This document shows positions 5,037 through 10,482 of a DNA stretch of 10,482 bases, in pieces; position 1 is the stretch's first letter; each line of letters begins with the position of its first letter. A program made the translations under genes and the position numbers. The DNA comes from Acetobacteraceae bacterium (GTDB lineage: Bacteria > Pseudomonadota > Alphaproteobacteria > Acetobacterales > Acetobacteraceae), in assembly GCA_003164305.1 (NCBI GenBank), contig PLSZ01000532.1, positions 1 through 10,482 of the forward strand, read 5' to 3'. The notes below the pieces were generated by a model. It ran no database searches. It saw only the letters and a program-made list of their open reading frames with translations, and had not been told where the DNA came from.

Positions 5037-6032
5037 ATGGAAATTCAGGCACTCGGCTATATGGGCGTCGGCGCGTCGAACATCGACGAATGGTCCGATT
5101 TCGCGACACGCTGGCTCGGCATGCAAATGGTCGAACGCGGCAACACCGGCCGCGCGTTCCGCATGGACGACCGCAAACAACGCCTGGTGATCGACCGCAC
5201 TTTGGCCGACGGCGAGCGCTATTTCGGCTGGGAGGTCGCGGACGCCGCGGCTTTGCAGTCCCTCGCCGCGCGATTGGAGCAAGCAGGCGTGCCGGTCCGG
5301 CGGGAGCCCGCTGCGCTCGCCGACCAACGTTTCGTGGGCGAGTTGATCAGTTTCGCCGATCCCGCGGGCAATCGCCTCGAGGCCTTTCACGGCGCCGACA
5401 TCGCCTCCGACGCCTTCAAACCTGGGCGTTCCATCTCCGGCTTCCGCACCGGGCCATTGGGCATGGGGCACGCGGTGTTCCACGTGAAGAACATCGACGA
5501 TTTGTTCGGCTTCTATCACGATCTGCTCGGCTTCGGCGTCAGCGATTACATCACGACTCCGTTCCGGGCTTATTTCATGCACGTCAACCCGCGCCATCAC
5601 AGCGTGGCGCTGATCGAAACCGGCAAGCAGGACCTGCATCATCTGATGGTGGAACTGTACTCGCTGGACGACGTCGGCCAGGGCTACGACATCGCGTTGG
5701 GGGAGCCGGAGAAGATCATGACCACGTTGGGGCGCCATCCCAACGATACGGTGATGTCATATTACCTGAAATCGCCGTCCGGTTTCATGCTGGAATACGG
5801 CTGGGGCGGCAAAACCGTGACGCCGGGCGATTGGACCCCATCGGAGATTACCGTCGGTCCCAGCCTGTGGGGCCACGACCGCGCCTGGCTGCCCGACGAG
5901 CAGCGCGAGAAAGCCCGCGCGATGCGCCTGAAAGCGGCGGAGGACGGCCAGCGCGAACCGGTTCAGGTGATCAAGGGGAATTTCGCGGTGATGGACGGCG
6001 TCTGCCCCTGGTGGGACGGCGTTAAGGGGTAA
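5037..6032 (+). CDS. Type I extradiol ring-cleavage dioxygenase (BphC/HsaC-like, VOC fold)
   Basis: This 331-residue protein has two vicinal-oxygen-chelate modules (about 1-135 and 140-290). In the catalytic C-terminal module the Fe(II) ligands are His145 (GMGHAVFHV), His202 (LHHLMVE) and Glu253 (FMLEYGWGG), with His187/188 and Tyr243 at the expected acid-base positions. The segment TLGRHPND, then SPSGFMLEYGWGG and WGHDRAWLP, follows the BphC/HsaC pattern. Such enzymes open catechol-type rings next to the hydroxyl pair using O2. The natural diol is unknown, and no ring-hydroxylase or hydrolase gene is nearby. GGGAGG six nt upstream fixes ATG 5037 over an in-frame ATG at 5004. It is transcribed away from the response regulator gene. 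Confidence 0.93.
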   Translation: MEIQALGYMGVGASNIDEWSDFATRWLGMQMVERGNTGRAFRMDDRKQRLVIDRTLADGERYFGWEVADAAALQSLAARLEQAGVPVRREPAALADQRFVGELISFADPAGNRLEAFHGADIASDAFKPGRSISGFRTGPLGMGHAVFHVKNIDDLFGFYHDLLGFGVSDYITTPFRAYFMHVNPRHHSVALIETGKQDLHHLMVELYSLDDVGQGYDIALGEPEKIMTTLGRHPNDTVMSYYLKSPSGFMLEYGWGGKTVTPGDWTPSEITVGPSLWGHDRAWLPDEQREKARAMRLKAAEDGQREPVQVIKGNFAVMDGVCPWWDGVKG

Positions 6033-6068
6033 CTGCCATAAGCGCCAGACGGGGTCCCCCTCTCGTCT

Positions 6069-6089
6069 TGCCCGGGCTCGACCCGAGCA
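6069..6089. repeat. REP-like extragenic hairpin
   Basis: TGCCCGGG (6069-6076) pairs with CCCGAGCA (6082-6089) with one G-T mismatch around a 5-nt loop CTCGA. It has the same layout as the next hairpin and resembles the short GC-rich extragenic palindromes common in alphaproteobacteria. Confidence 0.5.
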
Positions 6090-6142
6090 TCCGTGGACGC
6101 GCGCTGAGCGTTGAAAATCGGGCACGGTGCGTGATGCGAGCG

Positions 6143-6173
6143 ATCCTCGGCTCAAGGCCGAGGATGACGTTTT
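6143..6173 (+). terminator. Hairpin with T-run after the dioxygenase, REP-like
   Basis: ATCCTCGGC (6143-6151) and GCCGAGGAT (6157-6165) form a perfect 9-bp stem with loop TCAAG. After GACG, a TTTT run follows (6170-6173) on the plus strand. It lies about 110 nt past the dioxygenase stop and may end its transcript. The stem is also a typical alphaproteobacterial extragenic repeat, so terminator activity is only likely. Confidence 0.5.
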
Positions 6174-6175
6174 CA

Positions 6176-6204
6176 CGAGCCGAGGATGCCAGTCTGTCGG
6201 CTCG
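6176..6204. repeat. Third inverted repeat of the REP-like cluster
   Basis: CGAGCCGA (6176-6183) and TCGGCTCG (6197-6204) are exactly complementary across 13 nt. The left arm also shares GCCGAGGATG with the preceding hairpin. It lies just downstream of the exporter operon's last stop codon (6224-6226), so it could act as a 3' end hairpin for the minus-strand transcript. Confidence 0.45.
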
Positions 6205-6223
6205 AGCGTGGCGGGACGCGTCC

Positions 6224-7348
6224 CTAATCCAGCGTCTCCCGATAACTCCACGTCGCGATCACCGCGATCACCAGAGTGAACGCGACCATCGGCCATAACT
6301 CCGGCGCGATGTCGGCGATCCCGTTGCCCTTTAGCAACATCCCCCGCACGATGCGCAGGATGTGCGTGACGGGAAACAACTCCCCGGCCCACTGCGCCCA
6401 CACCGGCATCCCCTTGAACGGGAACATGAATCCGGACAGCAGAAACGACGGCAGCAACGTGAACTGCGCCATCTGGATCGCCTGCATCTGATTGCGCGCG
6501 ATCGTCGAGAACGTCACGCCCAGAACCAGGTTGCTGGCGATGAACAACCCCAGAGCCAAACTCAACAACGGAATCGACCCGCGCACCGGCAGGCCGAACA
6601 CCACCGCCGCGATCAGCACGATCAGCACCACCTGCGCGTAGCCGATGAAGATGTACGGCACCACCTTCGCCAGCATGACCTCGATCGGCCGCACCGGCAT
6701 CGCCAGCAGATTTTCCATCGTGCCGCGCTCGGTTTCCCGGGTGATCGACAAGGTTGTGACGAACAATGTGGAGATTGTCAGCACGATACAGATCAGCCCC
6801 GGAACGATATTCAACACCGTGAGCTGCTCCGGATTATACCGCGCGTGGATATCGAACCCAAACGGCGCGCTGGCGGGCGTCGATCGCAGCGACGGCGGCA
6901 GATCGCGATCCAGCGCCGACCCCAGCCTGGCCAGCGCCGCCAGAGCGTTCCCCACCGCCGTCGGATCGGTGGCATCCGCGTCCAGCAGAATGGTCGGCTG
7001 ATCCCCGCGATCGACCGAGCGCTCGAAGTTCGGCGGAATGTCGATCACGAACAGCAACGAGCCGTCGGCCAGACCGTGTTCCGCCTCCGCTTCCGACGAC
7101 AACAGTCTGAGATCGTAATAACCGGTATTCTTCAATGCCGCCAGCAGGCTCCGTTCGTATTTGGAATGATCCGCCGACAGCAGGCCGGCCGGCAAATGTT
7201 TCGGATCGGCGTTGATCGCGTAGCCAAACAAAAACAATTGCATCACCGGCAGCGCGATGATCATGCGCAAGGTGAACGGATCGCGCCGCACCTGGATCCA
7301 TTCCTTGCGCAGCACCGCCAGGAACCGTTTGAACGAAAATCCGTTCAT
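6224..7348 (-). CDS. ABC-2 type exporter permease (YbhR/YbhS-like)
   Basis: This 374-residue inner-membrane protein of ABC2_membrane_3 type has a first membrane helix at about 27-46 after the cytoplasmic KEWIQVRRDP segment. A large periplasmic domain follows at about 47-175, and about five more helices lie from 178 to the end. The cytoplasmic RETERGTMENLLAMPVRP segment after helix 2 is the hallmark of this permease family. With the adjoining ATPase it would export a hydrophobic or amphipathic compound. The start ATG 7348 overlaps the ATPase stop as ATGA, indicating coupled translation. E. coli ybhGFSR encodes two permeases; here only one follows, so it probably works as a homodimer. Substrate unknown. 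Confidence 0.93.
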   Translation of the reverse strand: MNGFSFKRFLAVLRKEWIQVRRDPFTLRMIIALPVMQLFLFGYAINADPKHLPAGLLSADHSKYERSLLAALKNTGYYDLRLLSSEAEAEHGLADGSLLFVIDIPPNFERSVDRGDQPTILLDADATDPTAVGNALAALARLGSALDRDLPPSLRSTPASAPFGFDIHARYNPEQLTVLNIVPGLICIVLTISTLFVTTLSITRETERGTMENLLAMPVRPIEVMLAKVVPYIFIGYAQVVLIVLIAAVVFGLPVRGSIPLLSLALGLFIASNLVLGVTFSTIARNQMQAIQMAQFTLLPSFLLSGFMFPFKGMPVWAQWAGELFPVTHILRIVRGMLLKGNGIADIAPELWPMVAFTLVIAVIATWSYRETLD

Positions 7349-8340
7349 TTGACCGTCCCGTCCGATCGGCTCAACAAATGGATGAACACGTCTTCCAGAC
7401 GCGGCGGGACTTCCCGCCAGGTCAGGCCTTCGACGTTCAACGATCGCGTCGCGCCTTCCAACGCCTCGCGGTCCATCCCGGCGATGCGCAGCACGTGGCC
7501 GAATACCGCCGCCGCCTCCACGCCCGCCACGCCGCGCAACGCGCGCGCCGCGACATCAAGGTCCGCGCCGGATGCCTCGAACACCGTCAGGCCGCCCCCT
7601 TTCGCCACCTCATCCGGTGTGCCCTGCACGACCAGCTTCCCGTCGGAAAGATAGACGATGCGGCCGCAACGCTCGGCCTCATCCATGTAGTGGGTCGAGA
7701 CCAGAACGGTCATGCCGTCCGCCGCCATGTCATGGATCAGATCCCAGAACTCGCGCCGTGCCTTGGCATCGACACCCGCCGTCGGCTCATCCAACAGCAA
7801 CAGCTTCGGCTTGTGCAAAACGCAGGCAGCGAGGGCCAGACGCTGCTTCCACCCGCCCGACAACTGGCCGGCCAATTGGTCGGAGCGATCCGCCAGCCCC
7901 ATCCGCCGCGTGATCTCCGCCACCGCCTCGCGCCGGTTGGGAATGTCGTAGACCGCGGCGACGAAATCCAGATTCTCGAACACCGTCAGGTCCTCGTAGA
8001 AGCTGAACCGCTGCGTCATGTAGCCGACCTGAAGCCGGATCTTCGGCGCGTCGCGCGAAATATCCAGACCCAGACAGGTGCCGCCGCCGCCGTCCGGGCG
8101 CACGAGGCCGCACAGCATACGGATGGTAGTCGTCTTGCCGCTGCCGTTGGCGCCCAGAAATCCGCAGATTTCGCCACCTTTGACCGCCAACGTCAGCCCA
8201 TCGACGACCTTCCGCGTGCCATAGGTCTTGTGCAGATCGTGTACGTCGATCACGAGATCGCGGGGATCGTCCGTCGCCAGATCGCGGGATTTGTCCGTCG
8301 CCGGATCGCGGGACCCGTCCGTCACCGGATCGCCGGTCAT
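7345..8340 (-). CDS. ABC exporter ATP-binding protein (YbhF-like)
   Basis: This is a 331-residue cytoplasmic ATPase with Walker A GANGSGKTT at 63-71, Q-loop Gln110, signature LSGGWKQRLALA at 160-171, Walker B LLLLDE at 180-185 and H-loop His217. The C-terminal region (about 240-331) is the accessory domain usual in multidrug-type exporters. ATG 8340 overlaps the adaptor stop as ATGA and gives the best start. It adds about 28 residues before the domain, made of near-repeats of an eight-residue unit of the D-x-x-T-D-x-x-R type. If translation began instead at GTG codon 30, the repeat would be untranslated spacer. A frame further upstream is open but overlaps the adaptor gene and is a shadow. 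Confidence 0.94.
   Translation of the reverse strand: MTGDPVTDGSRDPATDKSRDLATDDPRDLVIDVHDLHKTYGTRKVVDGLTLAVKGGEICGFLGANGSGKTTTIRMLCGLVRPDGGGGTCLGLDISRDAPKIRLQVGYMTQRFSFYEDLTVFENLDFVAAVYDIPNRREAVAEITRRMGLADRSDQLAGQLSGGWKQRLALAACVLHKPKLLLLDEPTAGVDAKARREFWDLIHDMAADGMTVLVSTHYMDEAERCGRIVYLSDGKLVVQGTPDEVAKGGGLTVFEASGADLDVAARALRGVAGVEAAAVFGHVLRIAGMDREALEGATRSLNVEGLTWREVPPRLEDVFIHLLSRSDGTVK
8256..8340. repeat. Tandem 24-bp repeat, 3.5 copies, at the ATPase 5' end
   Basis: Three full copies (8256-8279, 8280-8303, 8304-8327) and a partial fourth (8328-8340) each begin GATCGC and share GTCCGTC in the second half, with a few substitutions. The unit is eight codons, so copy-number change keeps the ATPase in frame and only alters the length of its N-terminal tail. 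Confidence 0.85.
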
Positions 8341-9329
8341 GGCGCGCGCGTCCCGATCGGCCGCACCTCCACCGGCTCGCCCGGATTGAACAGCGGCGCC
8401 TTGTCCGGCGGCGGCCGCGCCTCGACCAGAAACACCAGCTTGGACTTGCTGGATTCGCTGTAGATCAGCGGCGGCGTGTATTCCGCCTGAGGCGAAATGA
8501 ACGAAACCGTCCCCGTCAGGCCGGCGCCGCACCGGTCGCAGGCGAACGCCACCGAATCGCCCTGGTGCAAGCCCGCCAGCGCCGCTTCCGGCACGAAAAA
8601 TCGCACGAAGATGTTCTCCGGCGGCAACAGCGACACCACGGGAGCCCCCGCCGCCATCGTCTCTCCCGGCCGCGCCAGCACATCCGCCACGCGCGCTCCC
8701 GCCGGGGCGATCACATGCCGTTGCGCCAGCCGCCACTCCGCCATCTCCAACGCCGCCCGGAACGCCGCCACGGACGCGCGCTGCGCCTGGATCTCCCCCT
8801 CCCGGCCCATCGGCGCCTTCGCCTGGGCCAGCGCCGCCTGCATCCCCGCCACCTTCGCCTGAGCCGACAAATGATCCGCCTTCATCTGATCGACGCTCTG
8901 CTTCGACACGCCGCCCGAGGGCAACTGCGCCTCCCCCCGCGCCAGATCGATCACGGTCCGGGCCAGCGTCGCGTTGGCGTCCGCCAGATTGGCCTCGGCC
9001 TGAGCGATTTCAGTCGGCTTCGCGCTCTGCTCGAGGTTCGCCCACTGACGCTCCGCCTGCGCCAGTTGTTGGGCCGCCTGGTCCCGCGCCGCCAGATCGT
9101 CCACGTCGTCCTGGGTGAACAGCAACGCCCCCGCCGCGACCGCGTCACCGCGCGCGACCTTCACCGACGTCAGCAGCCCGGACTGGGTCGGCCCAACCTT
9201 GACGAAATCGGCCTCGGCATACCCCTGCCACATTACCGGCTGGGGTCGCCGCGCCGACCACCACCAGAACGCCGAGCCCGCCGCGGCCACCAGAAACAGC
9301 ACGACGAACAGCCCCACACGCCGCGTCAC
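8337..9329 (-). CDS. HlyD-family periplasmic adaptor (YbhG-like)
   Basis: This 330-residue protein has an N-terminal membrane anchor at about 5-24 (GLFVVLFLVAAAGSAFWWW) and a split lipoyl-like domain (GLLTSVKVARGDAVAAGALL near 51-70 and VIAPAGARVADVLARPGE near 206-223). A long Ala/Gln-rich coiled coil lies between them (about 75-200), and a beta-barrel end carries CDRCG and AEYTPPLIYSESSKSKLVF. The Cys pair and TPPxIYS motif are typical of YbhG-type adaptors. It would link the inner-membrane exporter to an outer-membrane channel not encoded here. The start is GTG 9329, with AAAGGA about 10 nt upstream. It is the first gene of the exporter operon. Confidence 0.93.
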   Translation of the reverse strand: MTRRVGLFVVLFLVAAAGSAFWWWSARRPQPVMWQGYAEADFVKVGPTQSGLLTSVKVARGDAVAAGALLFTQDDVDDLAARDQAAQQLAQAERQWANLEQSAKPTEIAQAEANLADANATLARTVIDLARGEAQLPSGGVSKQSVDQMKADHLSAQAKVAGMQAALAQAKAPMGREGEIQAQRASVAAFRAALEMAEWRLAQRHVIAPAGARVADVLARPGETMAAGAPVVSLLPPENIFVRFFVPEAALAGLHQGDSVAFACDRCGAGLTGTVSFISPQAEYTPPLIYSESSKSKLVFLVEARPPPDKAPLFNPGEPVEVRPIGTRAP

Positions 9330-9386
9330 GCCGCACTGTCCTTTTGCCTTTGGTACCCCCGTCGACCGCGCATTCCCAACGACCTC

Positions 9387-9415
9387 TTGTGATACCAGTT
9401 ATTTCAGCACATATT
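9387..9415 (+). promoter_or_regulatory. Putative promoter of the GbsR/MarR-type regulator gene
   Basis: TTGTGA (9387-9392) and CATATT (9410-9415) are 17 nt apart, each with 4 of 6 consensus bases. The palindrome at 9400-9421 covers the -10 element and part of the spacer, which would allow autorepression. A minus-strand promoter for the exporter operon should also lie in this region, but I could not place it securely. Confidence 0.35.
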
Positions 9416-9421
9416 GAAATA
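9400..9421. promoter_or_regulatory. Candidate operator between regulator and exporter operon
   Basis: TATTTCA (9400-9406) and TGAAATA (9415-9421) form an exact 7-bp inverted repeat with an 8-nt spacer, in an AT-rich island between divergent genes. Its 22-bp size and spacing suit a dimeric winged-helix repressor. The adjacent regulator is the natural candidate to bind it and control both directions. Confidence 0.55.
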
Positions 9422-9442
9422 GCTAGCATCATATGAGAGCGA

Positions 9443-9916
9443 ATGCCACCACCGACAACCGCCGATCAGGCCCGCGTCAACGATTGGGTGGAACGTGTCG
9501 CCGCCGCCTTCGCGCTGCATTTCGGCCTCCCCCCCATCACCGGCCGCATTTTGGGCTGGCTGCTGATCTGCGACCCGCCCGAGCAATCGGCCGGCGAAAT
9601 CGCCGAGGCCATCGGTGCCAGCCGCGCCTCCCTGACCAGCAGCATGCGGCTGCTGACCGTCGGCAACCTGGTGCGCCGCCGTACCCGGCCGGGTGATCGC
9701 ACAACCTGGTTCCGCATCGATGACGACGCGTGGGAAAAGGTGATCCGCCAGCGCATCGCCGGCATGGCCTCGTTACGCGAAATCACCGAGGACGCGATGG
9801 CGCTGGTCGGGCCGGACACCGAGCGTGCCTCCCGCGTGCGGGCCGCGCATGATTTCTTCGGCTGGCTGGCGGAAGCCTTCGCCGCCTCGGGCCAAACCGC
9901 GAACCGGCGTCGCTGA
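9443..9916 (+). CDS. GbsR/MarR-family transcriptional regulator
   Basis: This 157-residue DNA-binding protein starts at ATG 9443. It has a winged helix-turn-helix at about 25-90: PPITGRILGWLLICDPPEQS, then AGEIAEAIGASRASLTSSMR as the two helices, and a basic wing LVRRRTRPGDRTTWFRI. The C-terminal half is helical and probably dimerises. The ITGRILGWLLICDP-type start is characteristic of the GbsR branch, which often sits beside exporters and acts as a ligand-responsive repressor. It is divergent from the adaptor-ATPase-permease operon, with a palindrome between them, so local control of the exporter is the likely role. The ribosome site is weak. An ATG at 9433 is in another frame. Confidence 0.9.
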   Translation: MPPPTTADQARVNDWVERVAAAFALHFGLPPITGRILGWLLICDPPEQSAGEIAEAIGASRASLTSSMRLLTVGNLVRRRTRPGDRTTWFRIDDDAWEKVIRQRIAGMASLREITEDAMALVGPDTERASRVRAAHDFFGWLAEAFAASGQTANRRR

Positions 9917-10007
9917 CCGCCGCGGGAGCATATCGCGACCGAACCCTCTGGACACGCGGCGCGGCGGGCCGGAATATCGGCGCCAGACACCAGAAGGGGG
10001 AAAGTCA

Positions 10008-10418
10008 ATGGTCAAACGACGCGGTTTCGTGGCATGCGCGATCTGCGCCGCCGTCGGTCTTGTTGGTTCGAAAACCGAGGCGGACGCTCAGGGTGCGCCG
10101 GGCTTTACCCGCAAGATGCTGCAAAAGATCGAGTATCCCGGCGATAAATACGCCTGCGTCCTGATTGAGGTAACGATCGAGCCGAACGGCATCGTCGCTC
10201 GCCACACCCATCCCGGCGTCGAATCGAGCTATCTGGCTTCCGGCGGCATCACCCTGTCGGTGAATGGCCAGCCGGATCGCGTCCTGAAGCCGGGCGACAG
10301 CTTCCAGATTGCGCCGGAGGTGCCGCACGCGGCGAAAAACGGCCCGGAGAAGAGCGTCGTCGTCGCCAGTTACACGGTCGAGAAAGACAAGCCGCTCGCC
10401 AGCCCGGCGCCGGAGTAA
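10008..10418 (+). CDS. Small exported cupin-domain protein
   Basis: This is a 136-residue protein. The first 27 or so residues look like an export signal: MVKRRGFVACAICAAVGLVG then SKTEADA, with likely cleavage after ADA. The RRGFV stretch resembles a twin-arginine (Tat) motif, but the usual Ser/Thr before it is absent. The rest is a single cupin barrel. Motif 1 is RHTHPGVESSYLASGG, with metal-ligand candidates in HTH and Glu; motif 2 is PGDSFQIAPEVPHAAKN, with a His. It is probably a periplasmic metal-binding protein of unknown activity. A GGGGGAAAG sequence just upstream is a good ribosome site and decides the start. It is 91 nt after the regulator gene and may be cotranscribed with it. Confidence 0.9.
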   Translation: MVKRRGFVACAICAAVGLVGSKTEADAQGAPGFTRKMLQKIEYPGDKYACVLIEVTIEPNGIVARHTHPGVESSYLASGGITLSVNGQPDRVLKPGDSFQIAPEVPHAAKNGPEKSVVVASYTVEKDKPLASPAPE

Positions 10419-10482
10419 CAGCACTCGCCCAAACGAGCACCGCCCCAAGGTCCACGGCCCCTCATCGTTATCACCGACCCCT

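Noticed and set aside
6362..7654. Plus-strand open frame of 430 codons across the exporter genes
   Set aside because: It is antisense to the permease and ATPase genes, has His/Arg/Gln-rich low-complexity composition, and has no recognisable domain.
8341..8736. Upstream extension of the ATPase frame
   Set aside because: It would lie inside the adaptor gene. The ATGA overlap at 8337-8340 gives a better start, and the extension is Gly/Ala-rich shadow sequence.

Overview
The window is high-GC DNA with strongly GC-biased third codon positions, alphaproteobacterial in character. The RadA sequence, the GTG starts and the REP-like extragenic hairpins fit Rhodospirillales/Acetobacteraceae or a close relative, but the taxon is an inference. 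It reads as a chromosomal stretch with a roughly 2-kb accessory patch near its left end.

Left edge (1-888, minus): the N-terminal two thirds of the DNA repair ATPase RadA. About 890-3000 is the accessory patch. It has no confident gene until a fragment of an IS3-type transposase (1509-1733, minus) and is unusually rich in hairpins, including a 71-bp palindrome and a 79-nt element that can fold as a three-way junction. It then carries a two-gene toxin-antitoxin-like operon read on the minus strand: a Panacea-domain (DUF4065, PanA/SocA-type) antitoxin at 2307-2846, followed 2 nt later by a 125-residue candidate toxin at 1927-2304. A plausible sigma70-type promoter lies at 2875-2902. On the right, the patch abuts what looks like the 3' stub of a truncated gene (2998-3210, plus).

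Centre (3218-6032): a short-chain dehydrogenase (minus), a receiver-domain response regulator with an unrecognised helical C-terminal half (minus), and, divergent from it, a type I extradiol ring-cleavage dioxygenase (plus). A perfect 10-bp inverted repeat sits in the divergent intergenic region. A cluster of REP-like hairpins, one with a T-run, follows the dioxygenase.

Right (6224-9329, minus): a tightly overlapping three-gene exporter operon consisting of a HlyD/YbhG-like periplasmic adaptor, an ABC ATPase and an ABC-2 permease, with both junctions ATGA. The ATPase has an N-terminal extension built from 24-bp tandem repeats. Divergently transcribed is a GbsR/MarR-type winged-helix regulator (9443-9916), and a 22-bp palindrome in the shared promoter region is the obvious operator candidate. 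A small secreted cupin (10008-10418) follows.

The best candidate for a little-described system is the Panacea-type toxin-antitoxin pair, whose toxin I cannot assign to a characterised family, together with the structured element just downstream of it.
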